DNA of 64,000 nt from Cellulomonas sp. ES6 (GCF_030053835.1 NZ_CP125655.1:1178001-1242000), one strand, 5' to 3'. Counted from the first letter of the stretch, positions 24,634-34,021 are shown. Notes: a model not told the origin generated them from the letters alone. Numbers and translations: made by a program.

Positions 24634-24660
24634 CGCCGGGCCGCGCCGGCCACCTGCGCC

Positions 24661-24710
24661 ACCCCGTGACGCCCCGTGACGCCCCGTGACGCCCTGCGAC
24701 GCCCCGCGCG
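24661..24710. repeat. 10-bp tandem repeat, five units
   Basis: Five units of about GCCCCGTGAC run head to tail after the Nudix gene, the last two degenerate. It is a simple-sequence repeat with no gene content. Confidence 0.75.
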
Positions 24711-24756
24711 CCGTCCAGCCGCTCGCCGCGGTTCGCGGCGCAGCGCCGCTGCGCTC

Positions 24757-24762
24757 TAGGTT
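24757..24762 (+). promoter_or_regulatory. -10 box of leaderless EEP gene
   Basis: TAGGTT ends 6 nt before the ATG at 24769. Confidence 0.5.
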
Positions 24763-24768
24763 GGCGGG

Positions 24769-26730
24769 ATGAGCGCCCCCTCCCCCGCGCGCCCGCCCGC
24801 CCCCGCCGGACCGGTGCCCCCGGACGCCGGCGTCACGACCCGCGTCACCCTGCTCGCGCTCGTGACCGTGCTGGCCGTCGACGTCGTGCGGGCGTCCGGG
24901 CCGGTCCTGGACCGGGCCTTCGCGGTCGGCACGACCACCGTGGCGGTGACCGCCCTGGTGACGTTCCTCGGTGCGGGGCTGGTCGCGGCCGTCGCGCTGC
25001 TGGCCACCGGCCGCCGCGGCCCCGGGACCGCCTCGGGCGCCACGGTGCTGGCCGTGGTGGCCGCCACGGGTGCAGCCCGCCTCGTCACGCAGGCCGTGCA
25101 CGACGTCGCACGGTTCGGCGCCGGCCTGGTCACCGCGGCGCTCGCCGTCGCGGCTCTCGTCCTGACGGCCACCCTGGTCGCGGGGCGGCCCACCGGCGGG
25201 CGGCAGGCCGCGCTCGGGTTGACGCTCGGCACCGGGCTGTCCGCCGCGCTCCAGCTCACGCTCGGCACCTGGGACCCCCTGTGGCGCGGTGGTGTGGTGG
25301 GGTCCGTCGTGGCGGTCGTCCTCGTGGGGCTCACGGTCGCGCTGGCCGTGGTCGGGCGCGGCTGGACCGCGGCGGGCCGTCCGCGCCGCACGTGGGTGCT
25401 CGGCCCCGCGCTGGCCCTGGTGGTCATGGTGGTGGCCAACCCGGCGTTCGCCGCCTCGCAGTCCGGTGTGCCGCTGCTGGGCGCGGGGACCGCGACCGTC
25501 CTCGCCGCCGCGGCGACCGTGTGGGTGCTGCTGGTCCCGCGGGTCCTCGTCCCCGCGGTGCGGGTCTGCGCCGCGGTGCTGCTGCCTGTCGCGACGGCCG
25601 TGGCGATGCTCGTCACCGGGCCGGTCGCCCTGGTCGCGGTCGTGCTCGCCGAGGCCGCCGCCGGGGTCGTCCTCGCGGCAGCCCTCAGCACCCGCCGGCC
25701 CGCGCCGCCCGGGGTGCCGCGCACCGCACTGGCCACCACGACCGTCGGGGTGGGACTGGTCGCGACGCTGCTCGTCTACCTGCTCGACTACGACGTCCCG
25801 CTCGGGGTCGACAACGCGTGGGTCGTGGTCCTCGCGGCCGCCCTGGTCGGCGCGGGCGGCCTGCGCTGGCGCACCCCCGAGGAGACCTCGGTCCGGGAGA
25901 GCGCCCCACCGCTGCGGGCCAACGCGCTGCGGTTCCTCGTGCTGCCGTCGGTGGTGCTGCTGCTGGTCGGCTGGTGGGCGTCCGCCGCGGGCACGTCGAC
26001 GGCGGTCGCGGTGGACCGGGAGGCCGGCACGATGGTGGTCCTCGACTGGAACCTGCACTACGGCGTCGCCGCGGACACGGCCGTCGACCTGGAGCAGATC
26101 GCCCGCACGATCGAGTCCGAGGCGCCCGACGTCGTGATGCTCCAGGAGGTCGCGCGCGGCTGGGTGCTCGGCGGCGGCACGGACATGGCCACGTGGCTCG
26201 GGCACCGGCTGGGCATGCACGTGGCCTTCGCGCCGGCGGCCGACCAGCAGTTCGGCAACGTCCTGCTGTCCCGCGAGCCGCTGCGCGACGTCGCGGTGGT
26301 GCGGCTGCCGTTCGGCGCCGGGCCGCAGCAGCGCTCGGCGCTCACCGCGCTGGTCGACGGGCCCGACGGGACGCCCGTGCGGGTCACGTCCGTCCACCTC
26401 CAGCACCGGGACGGGAACACCCCCACCCGGCTCGATCAGCTCGCCGCCCTGGAGCGCGCCCTGCCCGACGACGGGCCTTCCGTGCTCGGCGGCGACCTGA
26501 ACGCCGGCCCGGGCTCCCCCGAGGTCGCGGCGCTCACGGACGCGGGCTGGGCCGGCGCGCTCGACACCGCGGGCGACCCGGGCGCGCTCACCCACCCGAG
26601 CGACGACCCCGACGTCCGGATCGACTGGCTGCTCGGCCGCGGCGGGGTGGTGTTCGACGACGCGCGGGTGCTGTCCGACGAGTCCTCGGACCACCTGCCC
26701 GTGGTCGCGGTGGTGCGCGTCGGCGGCTGA
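24769..26730 (+). CDS. Membrane-anchored endonuclease/exonuclease/phosphatase (EEP) family protein
   Basis: The 653-residue protein has about 400 N-terminal residues forming roughly ten to twelve hydrophobic helices, then an EEP domain of about 230 residues. The EEP domain keeps its catalytic motifs: VLDWNLHYG (Asn), VVMLQEVARGW (metal Glu), VTSVHLQHRDG, GGDLNAGPGS (Asp/Asn), DVRIDWLLG and SSDHLPV (Asp-His). It likely hydrolyses a phosphodiester or phosphomonoester outside the cell, such as a lipid, nucleic acid or sugar phosphate. The architecture recalls proteins with a multispan membrane region joined to an EEP hydrolase. ATG at 24769 fits a leaderless transcript. It is convergent with lpdA, 4 bp apart. 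Confidence 0.82.
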   Translation: MSAPSPARPPAPAGPVPPDAGVTTRVTLLALVTVLAVDVVRASGPVLDRAFAVGTTTVAVTALVTFLGAGLVAAVALLATGRRGPGTASGATVLAVVAATGAARLVTQAVHDVARFGAGLVTAALAVAALVLTATLVAGRPTGGRQAALGLTLGTGLSAALQLTLGTWDPLWRGGVVGSVVAVVLVGLTVALAVVGRGWTAAGRPRRTWVLGPALALVVMVVANPAFAASQSGVPLLGAGTATVLAAAATVWVLLVPRVLVPAVRVCAAVLLPVATAVAMLVTGPVALVAVVLAEAAAGVVLAAALSTRRPAPPGVPRTALATTTVGVGLVATLLVYLLDYDVPLGVDNAWVVVLAAALVGAGGLRWRTPEETSVRESAPPLRANALRFLVLPSVVLLLVGWWASAAGTSTAVAVDREAGTMVVLDWNLHYGVAADTAVDLEQIARTIESEAPDVVMLQEVARGWVLGGGTDMATWLGHRLGMHVAFAPAADQQFGNVLLSREPLRDVAVVRLPFGAGPQQRSALTALVDGPDGTPVRVTSVHLQHRDGNTPTRLDQLAALERALPDDGPSVLGGDLNAGPGSPEVAALTDAGWAGALDTAGDPGALTHPSDDPDVRIDWLLGRGGVVFDDARVLSDESSDHLPVVAVVRVGG

Positions 26731-26734
26731 CCCG

Positions 26735-28273
26735 CTACTCCGTGTGGTGCAGCACCCGGGCGACCTCGGCGATGCTGCCGGACAGCGACGGGTAGACCGT
26801 GAACGCGCTCGCGACGTCGTCGACCGTCAGGCTGTGCGACACCGCGAGCGTGATCGGGAAGATCAGCTCCGACGCGCGCGGCGCCACCACGACGCCGCCG
26901 AGCACCGTCCCGGCCGTCGAGTGCGCGAAGAGCTTCACGAAGCCGTCCCGGACGCCGAGCATCTTCGCCCGCGGGTTCCGGGCCAGCGGCAGCGTGTGCG
27001 TGACGAAGTGCGCGTCCCGCTCGACGAGGGCGCGCTCGCTGAGGCCGACGGTCGCGATCTCGGGGGCCGTGAAGATGTTCGCCGCGACGCCGCGCACCTG
27101 CAGCGGCGCGACCGCGTCGCCGAGCGCGTGCGACATGGCGATCCGGCCCTGCATCGCGGCGACGGACGCCAGCGGCAGCACGCCCGTCACGTCGCCGGCG
27201 GCGTAGACCCCGCGCGCCGACGTCCGGGAGACCCGGTCGACCTCGATGTACCCGGACGGCGTGGTCCGCACGCCCGACTCCGCCAGCCCGAGCCCGTCGG
27301 TGCTGGGGATCGACCCGACCGCGAGCAGCACGTGCGAGCCCTCGATCTCGCGGCCGTCCGCCAGCGTGACCACGACGCCGTCGGCGGTGCGCCGCGCGGC
27401 CTGCGCCCGCGAGCGCGCCACGACCTCCATGCCGCGGGCGCGGAACACGTCCTCGAGCATCGTCGCGGCGTCGGCGTCCTCCCCCGGCAGCACGCGGTCG
27501 CGGCTCGAGACCAGCACGACCTGCGACCCCAGCGAGACGTAGGCGCCCGCGAACTCCGCGCCCGTCACGCCCGAACCGACCACGACCAGCCGCTCCGGCA
27601 GCTCGGCCAGGTGGTACAGCTGCGTCCACGTGAGGATCCGCTCGCCGTCCGGCTGGGCGTCCGGCAGCGTCCGCGGGGTCGCCCCGGTGGCGAGCAGCAC
27701 CACGTCGGCGTCGAGCGTCCGCTCGCCGTCGTCCCCGGTGACGACCACCCGCTCCGGGCCGTCCAGCCGGCCGTGACCGATCTGCACGTGCACGCCCTCG
27801 CGCTCCATGCGCGTGCGGATGTCCCGGGACTGCGCCAGTGCCAGCTCGCGCACGCGGGCGTTCACGGCCGCCATGTCGACGCTGTGCCGCCGCCTGCGGC
27901 CCCCGTCCGCCGCCGTCCCCGGCACCTCGTCGTCGCCCGGGGACGCCGGGATGTCCAGCCGGATGCCCAGGTCCGGTGCCCGCTCGGCGATCGTCATCCA
28001 CTCCGCCGTGGCGATGAGGGTCTTGGACGGCACCACGTCGGTGAGCACGGCCGCACCGCCCAGGCCCGCACGCTCCACCACCGTCACGTCCGCCCCGAGC
28101 CGGCGGGCGACCAGCGCCGCCTCGTAGCCGCCGGGGCCGCCGCCCACCACGACGACGCGCGGGGCCGGCCGGCGGTCGTCGCGCGGCTGCTCGGGACCGC
28201 GCTGCGGGGCGGGCGTGGCCGGGTCGGCGGGGGCGGGCGCGGGCGTGGGGGTCGGCTGCGTCACGCCGACCAT
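26735..28273 (-). CDS. lpdA: NAD(P)H-quinone dehydrogenase-like flavoprotein
   Basis: The 512-residue protein has the two-dinucleotide-binding fold of the lipoamide dehydrogenase family: VVVVGGGPGGYEAALVARRLGA (FAD) near residue 40, VVGSGVTGAEFAG (NAD(P)) in the middle, YAAGDVTGVLPL, and a C-terminal dimer domain. The usual redox CxxxxC pair is absent: the region reads GGAAVLTDVVPSK. This matches M. tuberculosis LpdA (Rv3303c), which works as a quinone reductase and not a lipoamide dehydrogenase. The ATG at 28273 has AGGGG 6 nt upstream. The first 35 residues are Pro-rich and probably disordered. It is divergent from punA, as in mycobacteria. Confidence 0.88.
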   Translation of the reverse strand: MVGVTQPTPTPAPAPADPATPAPQRGPEQPRDDRRPAPRVVVVGGGPGGYEAALVARRLGADVTVVERAGLGGAAVLTDVVPSKTLIATAEWMTIAERAPDLGIRLDIPASPGDDEVPGTAADGGRRRRHSVDMAAVNARVRELALAQSRDIRTRMEREGVHVQIGHGRLDGPERVVVTGDDGERTLDADVVLLATGATPRTLPDAQPDGERILTWTQLYHLAELPERLVVVGSGVTGAEFAGAYVSLGSQVVLVSSRDRVLPGEDADAATMLEDVFRARGMEVVARSRAQAARRTADGVVVTLADGREIEGSHVLLAVGSIPSTDGLGLAESGVRTTPSGYIEVDRVSRTSARGVYAAGDVTGVLPLASVAAMQGRIAMSHALGDAVAPLQVRGVAANIFTAPEIATVGLSERALVERDAHFVTHTLPLARNPRAKMLGVRDGFVKLFAHSTAGTVLGGVVVAPRASELIFPITLAVSHSLTVDDVASAFTVYPSLSGSIAEVARVLHHTE

Positions 28274-28420
28274 CTTGACCCCTGCGCCCGCCGGACGCGC
28301 GCGACCCGCGCGGCGTCCGGTGCGCGGGCTGCGGCCCGGCACCCCGCGGCACGGTGCCCAGCCGGTGGATCGCGCCGTCTCGGCGTCGCCGCCGCCGGGC
28401 TGCGCGGGGCACGACGCCGG

Positions 28421-28426
28421 TAGGCT
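28421..28426 (+). promoter_or_regulatory. -10 box of the punA transcript
   Basis: TAGGCT would start transcription near the GTG at 28433, about 100 nt before punA. A 158-codon frame opens at that GTG in another frame and overlaps punA; it is most likely not a gene. Confidence 0.4.
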
Positions 28427-28533
28427 CGGCGGGTGCGTCCGGCCCCGGTCGGAGCACCCGCAGACCCGCGCTGCGCCCGCGCGGGGACCCGTGCCGCACG
28501 TCCGCAGCACCCGCCCCAGGAGGAGCACCCCGC

Positions 28534-29364
28534 ATGGCCGACGACGCCCGCCTCGACGACCCCACCACCGACCCGCTGGCCGTCGCCGCCGACGCCGCGG
28601 CGTTCCTCGCCCGCGAGACCGGCGTCGAGCGGCACGACGTCGCGCTGGTGCTCGGCTCGGGCTGGGGCGGCGCCGCCGACCTGCTGGGCGAGACGGTCGC
28701 GGAGATCCCCGCGCCCGAGGTCCCGGGCTTCGCCGCGCCGGCCGTCGTGGGCCACGTCGGCACGATCCGCTCGATCCGCGTCGCGGCGACGGGCAGGCAC
28801 GCGCTCGTGCTCGGCTCGCGCACCCACCTGTACGAGGGCAAGGGCGTGCGCCGCGTGGTGCACGGCGTGCGGACGGCCGCCGCCGCGGGCTGCTCGACCA
28901 TCGTCCTGACCAACGGCTGCGGCGGCCTCGACCCGTCGTGGGCGCCCGGCACCCCCGTGCTCATCAAGGACCACATCAACCTCACGACCGTCTCCCCGCT
29001 GGAGGGCGCGACGTTCGTCGACCTGACGGACCTGTACTCCGCGCGCCTGCGGGACGTCGCGCGCACCGTGGACCCGACGCTCGACGAGGGCGTGTACGTG
29101 CAGTTCCGCGGCCCGCACTACGAGACCCCGGCCGAGGTCGCGATGGCCGGCGTGATGGGCGGCAGCCTGGTGGGCATGTCCACCACCATCGAGGCCATCG
29201 CCGCGCGGCACGTCGGCATGGAGGTGCTCGGCGTCTCCCTCGTGACCAACCTCGCGGCGGGCGTCGGAGACGAGCCGCTGTCGCACGAGGAGGTGCTCGA
29301 GGCCGGCCGCGCCGCCGGCCCCCGCATCAGCCGGCTGCTCGCGGACGTCGTCGGCCGCATCTGA
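28534..29364 (+). CDS. punA: Purine nucleoside phosphorylase
   Basis: The 276-residue protein is a trimeric-type (family II) purine nucleoside phosphorylase. It shows LVLGSGWGG (phosphate site), GSRTHLYEGKGVRRVVHG, VLTNGCGGL, VQFRGPHYETPAE (purine/ribose site) and SLVTNLAAG. It splits inosine, guanosine and their deoxy forms with phosphate into base and (deoxy)ribose-1-phosphate in the cytosol. The ATG at 28534 has a strong AGGAGGAG site 10 nt upstream. The mutase gene follows after 50 bp, so both are likely co-transcribed; the mutase would act on the sugar phosphate released here. Confidence 0.94.
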   Translation: MADDARLDDPTTDPLAVAADAAAFLARETGVERHDVALVLGSGWGGAADLLGETVAEIPAPEVPGFAAPAVVGHVGTIRSIRVAATGRHALVLGSRTHLYEGKGVRRVVHGVRTAAAAGCSTIVLTNGCGGLDPSWAPGTPVLIKDHINLTTVSPLEGATFVDLTDLYSARLRDVARTVDPTLDEGVYVQFRGPHYETPAEVAMAGVMGGSLVGMSTTIEAIAARHVGMEVLGVSLVTNLAAGVGDEPLSHEEVLEAGRAAGPRISRLLADVVGRI

Positions 29365-29414
29365 CACCGCCGCCGCCCACGACCACCCACCCCGACCGAG
29401 GAGCAGGACCCGCC

Positions 29415-31295
29415 ATGACCGAGCAGCAGCCCACGGACCCGACCACCGACGGCTGGCCGGCCCTGGCGGAGCAGGTGCGCGCGTGGATCGCCGACGACCC
29501 CGACCCGTCGACCGCCGACGAGCTGACCCGCCTCCTGGCCCGCGCCGAGGCGGAGCTGCCGGACGTCGACGGGACGGTGACGCCCGAGCAGCGGCACGCC
29601 GCGGTCGACGTGCGGGACGCCCGTGAGGACCTCGCGGACCGGTTCCAGGGGCTGCTCCAGTTCGGCACCGCGGGCCTGCGGGGCGCGATCGGCGGCGGTC
29701 CGCACCGCATGAACCGCGCCGTGGTCATCCGGGCGGCGTCCGGGCTCGGCGCGTACCTGCTCGGCGAGCTCGAGGGCGCCACGCCGGCGCCGAAGGTCGT
29801 CGTCGGCCACGACGCCCGGCACGGCTCCGAGGACTTCGCGCGCGACACCGCGGCGGTGCTCACGGCCGTGGGCGTCGACGTCGTCATGCTGCCGCCGCGG
29901 CTCCCCACGCCCGTCCTGGCGTTCGCCGTCCGCCACCTCGGCGCGGACGCGGGCGTCATGGTCACCGCGAGCCACAACCCCCCGCAGGACAACGGCTACA
30001 AGGTGTACCTCGGCGGCCGCGTGGTGACGGACTCCGGCCAGGGAGCGCAGATCGTCCCGCCGGTGGACGGCGCGATCGCGGCGGAGATCGCCCGGGTGCC
30101 GTCCGTGGCCGCCGTCCCGCGCGCCCGCGACGGCTGGGCGGTCGCCGGCCCCGAGGTCGCGGACGCGTACGTGGCCCAGGTGCTGCGGCTCGCGGACGTG
30201 TCGGAGGAGGCGCGCGCCGCGGCGGCGGGCCTGCGCGTCGTGCTGACCCCGATGCACGGCGTGGGCGGCGCCACCGCGCGGCGCGTCCTCGCGGAGGCCG
30301 GCTTCACCGACGTCCACGTGGTCAACGAGCAGGCGGAGCCCGACCCCGACTTCCCGACCGTCGCGTTCCCGAACCCCGAGGAGCCGGGCGCGATCGACCT
30401 CGCCGTGGCGCTCGCGGCGGAGGTCCGGGCGGACCTGGTGATCGCGCTCGACCCCGACGCCGACCGGTGCGGCGCCGCCGTCGTCGACGACCGGCTGCGC
30501 ACCCACGCCGGGCCCGAGGCCGCCGCCGCCGACGGCTGGCGGATGCTGCACGGCGACGAGACGGGCGCGCTGCTCGGCACCGTCGCCGCGGAGCGGTTCG
30601 GCACGCCCGGCGCCACGCAGGTCGCGCCCGACGCGCCGGTGCTGGCGAACTCGATCGTGTCCTCCCGGCTGCTCGCCCGGATCGCCGCGCACGCCGGCCT
30701 GCGCCACGCCCAGACGCTCACCGGGTTCAAGTGGATCTCGCGCGTCGACGGCCTGGTGTTCGGCTACGAGGAGGCGCTCGGCTACTGCGTCGACCCCCCG
30801 CACGTCCGCGACAAGGACGGCATCTCCGCCGCGCTCACGCTCGCCGGGCTCGCCGCGCGCCTGAAGGTCGAGGGACGCACCCCGGTCGACGTGCTCGACG
30901 ACCTCGCGCGCCGCCACGGGCTGCACCTCACCGACCAGCTGTCGGCCCGGTTCACGGACCTGTCGCAGATCCCGGAGACCATGCAGCGGCTCCGCGAGCA
31001 CCCGCCCGTCGTGCTCGCCGGCTCGCCCGTGATGTCCGTCGTGGACCTCGCGGCCGGCTCCGAGGCGGACCGCGGCGGGCTGCCTCCGACCGACGGGATC
31101 CGCCTGCTCACCCAGGACGACACCCGCGTGGTCGTGCGGCCGTCGGGCACCGAGCCGAAGGTGAAGTGCTACCTCGAGGTCGTCGTGCCGGTCGAGGAGC
31201 ACGCCTCCCCGGAGACGGTCGGCGCGGCCCGTGCGGCGGCGCGGCAGCGGCTCGACGCGGTGCGCGCGGACGTGGCGGCGGCGCTGGGTCTCTGA
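29415..31295 (+). CDS. pmmB: Phospho-sugar mutase (PmmB type, possible phosphopentomutase)
   Basis: The 626-residue protein is an alpha-D-phosphohexomutase family member with all four sites: catalytic Ser186 in VTASHNPPQDNGYK, the metal loop ALDPDADRCG, the sugar loop GYEEALGY and the phosphate loop RPSGTEPK. At this length it belongs to the group including yeast PGM3-like and bacterial phosphopentomutase-like enzymes, not the short phosphomannomutases. In M. tuberculosis the equivalent gene next to deoD is called pmmB. Given the surrounding nucleoside genes and no deoB in view, converting (deoxy)ribose-1-phosphate to the 5-phosphate is a strong inference. The ATG at 29415 follows a GGAG-containing site. 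Confidence 0.9.
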   Translation: MTEQQPTDPTTDGWPALAEQVRAWIADDPDPSTADELTRLLARAEAELPDVDGTVTPEQRHAAVDVRDAREDLADRFQGLLQFGTAGLRGAIGGGPHRMNRAVVIRAASGLGAYLLGELEGATPAPKVVVGHDARHGSEDFARDTAAVLTAVGVDVVMLPPRLPTPVLAFAVRHLGADAGVMVTASHNPPQDNGYKVYLGGRVVTDSGQGAQIVPPVDGAIAAEIARVPSVAAVPRARDGWAVAGPEVADAYVAQVLRLADVSEEARAAAAGLRVVLTPMHGVGGATARRVLAEAGFTDVHVVNEQAEPDPDFPTVAFPNPEEPGAIDLAVALAAEVRADLVIALDPDADRCGAAVVDDRLRTHAGPEAAAADGWRMLHGDETGALLGTVAAERFGTPGATQVAPDAPVLANSIVSSRLLARIAAHAGLRHAQTLTGFKWISRVDGLVFGYEEALGYCVDPPHVRDKDGISAALTLAGLAARLKVEGRTPVDVLDDLARRHGLHLTDQLSARFTDLSQIPETMQRLREHPPVVLAGSPVMSVVDLAAGSEADRGGLPPTDGIRLLTQDDTRVVVRPSGTEPKVKCYLEVVVPVEEHASPETVGAARAAARQRLDAVRADVAAALGL

Positions 31296-31387
31296 GCCCC
31301 GCGGCGGGCACGGCACGGGACGCCGGGCAGGCGGGTGACGTGCGGGCACGCACCGCGGAACCCGCCCGGCCGGCACCACCGGGCCGC

Positions 31388-31393
31388 TACGGT
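31388..31393 (+). promoter_or_regulatory. -10 box of the lipoprotein gene at 31.4 kb
   Basis: TACGGT ends 7 nt before the GTG at 31401 and overlaps an alternative GTG at 31392, which favours 31401 as the start. Confidence 0.4.
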
Positions 31394-31400
31394 GACGCCC

Positions 31401-32192
31401 GTGCACCCGACCCCGGCCCGCCGCGCCGCCCTCGGCCTGACCGCCGCCGCGGCGCTCGTCGTGGGTCTGGCCGCGTGCTCGTCCCCGACGGACCTCGGCG
31501 AGGAGGTCGCGAGCCACGCCGTGCAGTCCCTGCTCGACGACCTGGCCTTCGAGAGCTACGCCCCGGACATCGTGGAGTTCGCCCGGCGCGCGGAGGCCGC
31601 CACCGAGCAGGGCCCGATCATGATGCTGGACGTCGAGGAGGGCGACGCGTCCGCGCGGAACGGCGGCGAGCCGATCGGGTGGATCACGTTCGGGCTGACC
31701 GTGAGCGACACGCGCCGGGCCGAGGGCTACTGGGACTCGGACCGCGAGCAGGACCCGGGGCCGTACTGCTACCGGGTCATGTTCGACCACTGGGGCGCCC
31801 AGGACATCCGCGGCGCCGACTGCCCCGACACGCTCGAGGAGGTCCCCGCGCCGCCGTCGGAGCGTCCGGAGATCGCCGCGAACGCCGAGGAGGCGGTGTG
31901 GTCGGTGCTGCAGGCCCTGCCGGAGGACCCGCCGTCGGAGGACGAGATCGTCGCGGAGGTCACCGCCCTGCTCGAGCCGCACGACAACGACGTGACGCCG
32001 CTCGCGGTGGTCACGGCCCACGTCGAGGGCACGTCCGTGGCCGTCGCGACCGGCGACGCCCACGACTGCGTGCTCGTGGGGCGGTTCCAGGGCGAGGTCC
32101 GGGACGTCGACGTCCCGTCGGTGTACCTGCTGCCCGGGGAGCTCGGCTGCACGGCGGACACGGCGTTCGCCGACCTGCGCCCGCCGCACTGA
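31401..32192 (+). CDS. Putative lipoprotein of unknown function
   Basis: The 263-residue protein has a basic n-region, a hydrophobic core and a lipobox (GLAAC, Cys about 26), so it is probably a secreted lipoprotein. The mature part has no family I recognise. It contains two pairs of cysteines (PYCYRVMFD...ADCPD; HDCVL...LGC) that could form disulfides, and several Trp/Tyr residues in a beta-rich stretch. The start could be GTG at 31401 or 31392; 31401 fits a leaderless transcript. It stands between the mutase gene and the convergent deoC gene. It may bind a ligand outside the cell, but nothing shows this directly. Confidence 0.7.
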   Translation: MHPTPARRAALGLTAAAALVVGLAACSSPTDLGEEVASHAVQSLLDDLAFESYAPDIVEFARRAEAATEQGPIMMLDVEEGDASARNGGEPIGWITFGLTVSDTRRAEGYWDSDREQDPGPYCYRVMFDHWGAQDIRGADCPDTLEEVPAPPSERPEIAANAEEAVWSVLQALPEDPPSEDEIVAEVTALLEPHDNDVTPLAVVTAHVEGTSVAVATGDAHDCVLVGRFQGEVRDVDVPSVYLLPGELGCTADTAFADLRPPH

Positions 32193-32211
32193 CGCCGGGC
32201 CGGGCCCGGCA

Positions 32212-32240
32212 CCGCCGCCGGCCCCCGGGACCGGCGGCGG
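32212..32240. terminator. Bidirectional hairpin between lipoprotein gene and deoC
   Basis: A perfect 10-bp stem, CCGCCGCCGG (32212-32221) with its complement (32231-32240), closes a 9-nt loop in the gap between convergent genes. Confidence 0.75.
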
Positions 32241-32252
32241 GGCGTCAGGAGG

Positions 32253-32927
32253 TCAGTACCCGCCGTCCGCCTCGAACCCGCCGAGCACCGCCGCGGTGCC
32301 CGACAGGCCCAGGCGGGTGGCGCCGGCCTCGACCATCGCGAGCGCGTCGGCCGTCGTCCGGATGCCGCCCGACGCCTTGACGCCCAGCCGGCCGCCGACG
32401 GTGGCCGCCATGATCTCGACGGCGTGCACGGACGCGCCGCCGGCGGGGTGGAACCCGGTGGAGGTCTTGACGAAGTCGGCGCCCGCGGCCTCGGCGGCAC
32501 GGCACACCTCGACGATCTCGTGGTCCGTCAGCGCGGCGGACTCGATGATGACCTTGAGCACGGTCGGCGCGGGCGCGGCGGCACGCACGGCGGCGACGTC
32601 GGCCTGCACGTCGGCGAACCGGCCCTCCTTCGCGGCACCCACGTCGATGACCATGTCGACCTCGTCGGCGCCGTCGGCGACGGAGCGGGCGGCCTCGGCG
32701 GCCTTGACGTCGCTGTGGTGCTTGCCCGACGGGAAGCCGCAGACGGTCGCGACCTTGAGCCCGCGGGCGTCCAGCGGCAGGAACGACGGGGAGACGCACA
32801 CGGAGTAGACGCCGAGCTCGACGCCCTCGGCGATCAGCGCCTCGACGTCTGCGCGCGTCGCTTCCGGCTTCAGCAGCGTGTGGTCGACGAACTTCGCCAG
32901 TCCTGCGGCGTCCAACGAGGCGCTCAT
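32253..32927 (-). CDS. deoC: Deoxyribose-phosphate aldolase
   Basis: The 224-residue TIM-barrel aldolase has the Schiff-base lysine Lys154 in DFVKTSTGF, the second lysine Lys184 in GVKASGGIR, and Asp91 in [11 protein letters not shown]. It splits 2-deoxyribose-5-phosphate into glyceraldehyde-3-phosphate and acetaldehyde, the last step of deoxynucleoside use. The ATG overlaps the stop of add (ATGA), so the two are translationally coupled. The acetaldehyde formed could be consumed by AdhE at 7-10 kb. Confidence 0.95.
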   Translation of the reverse strand: MSASLDAAGLAKFVDHTLLKPEATRADVEALIAEGVELGVYSVCVSPSFLPLDARGLKVATVCGFPSGKHHSDVKAAEAARSVADGADEVDMVIDVGAAKEGRFADVQADVAAVRAAAPAPTVLKVIIESAALTDHEIVEVCRAAEAAGADFVKTSTGFHPAGGASVHAVEIMAATVGGRLGVKASGGIRTTADALAMVEAGATRLGLSGTAAVLGGFEADGGY

Positions 32928-34015
32928 GCGCGGTGCCTTCCTGGTGCGGTGGGTGCGTGGCCGGGCAGGATCACCCGGTCGACGAGGTCGGTGCGCTCGT
33001 CCTCGTGGAGGAACGCGTGCCGCGCGGCGGTGACCGTGACCGCGCGCAGGTCGTCCGGCGTCCAGCCGGCCTCGGAGACGAGCAGGTGCAGCTCCCGGCT
33101 CAGCGTGGTGCGGGACTGCAGGCGGTTGTCCGTGTTCACGGTGACCGCGAAGCCCAGCCGGAGCAGCGTCGTCACGGGGTGGTCGGCGTAGGACGCCGCA
33201 CCGCCGGTCTGGACGTTCGACGTCGGGCAGACCTCCAGAGCGATGCGCCGGTCCCGGACCCAGTGCGCGAGCCGGCCGAGCCGCAGGCCGCCCTCGCCGT
33301 CGGCGCGGACGTCGTCGAGCAGGCGGATGCCGTGGCCGAGCCGCAGCGCCCCCACGTCCACCGCGCCGTCCAGGGAGTCGCGGCCGGCGGCCTCGCCGGC
33401 GTGCACGGTCACCGGGAACCGCGCGGCCCGCAGCTGCGCGAACGCCGCCCCCATCGCACTCGCGGGGTACCCGTCCTCCGGCCCCGCGACGTCGAAGCCG
33501 ACCACACCGCGGTCCCGGTTCGCCAGGGCGAGCGCCGCGACCTCGTCCGCGCGGTCCGAGTCCCGCATCGCGCACAGCAGCAGGCCGGTGCGGATGGTCC
33601 GCCCCTGCGCCGCCGCCTGGGCCTCCCCCTCGGCGAGGCCCTCGCGGACGGCGTCGACCGCGTGCTGCAGCGAGAGCCCGCGGGCCTGGTGCAGCTCCGG
33701 CGCGAACCGCTCCTCGGCGTACACCACGCCGTCGGCGGCGAGGTCGAGCACCGCCTCCCGCGCGACCCGTCGCAGCGCGTCGGCGGTCTGCATGACGCCC
33801 GCCGTGTGCGCGAACGTCGCCAGGTACGCCTCGAGGCTCCCCGACCCGGCCTGCGCGTGGAACCAGGCCGCGAGCTCGTCCGCGTCCGTGGTCGGCAGCG
33901 CGTGCCCGGCCTCGGCGGCGAGCTCGACGACCGTGGCCGCGCGCACGCCGCCGTCGAGGTGGTCGTGCAGCAGCACCTTCGGCAGCGCGACGATCTGCTC
34001 GAGGGTCGCGGTCAT
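32924..34015 (-). CDS. add: Adenosine deaminase
   Basis: The 363-residue enzyme has the metal-binding HDHLDGG (His17, His19), [27 protein letters not shown] and VNTDN motifs of adenosine deaminases in the amidohydrolase superfamily. It turns adenosine and deoxyadenosine into inosine and deoxyinosine, which PunA can then split. ATG at 34015 is chosen because TACGGT lies 6 nt before it and [13 protein letters not shown] fits the family N-terminus; an in-frame start at 34036 lies upstream of that box. It is the first gene of an add-deoC operon. Confidence 0.94.
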   Translation of the reverse strand: MTATLEQIVALPKVLLHDHLDGGVRAATVVELAAEAGHALPTTDADELAAWFHAQAGSGSLEAYLATFAHTAGVMQTADALRRVAREAVLDLAADGVVYAEERFAPELHQARGLSLQHAVDAVREGLAEGEAQAAAQGRTIRTGLLLCAMRDSDRADEVAALALANRDRGVVGFDVAGPEDGYPASAMGAAFAQLRAARFPVTVHAGEAAGRDSLDGAVDVGALRLGHGIRLLDDVRADGEGGLRLGRLAHWVRDRRIALEVCPTSNVQTGGAASYADHPVTTLLRLGFAVTVNTDNRLQSRTTLSRELHLLVSEAGWTPDDLRAVTVTAARHAFLHEDERTDLVDRVILPGHAPTAPGRHRA

Positions 34016-34021
34016 GCGCCC

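Noticed and set aside
28433..28909. A plus-strand gene starting at GTG 28433
   Set aside because: Most of it overlaps punA in another frame and has shadow-like composition. Kept only as a low-interest note on the punA leader.
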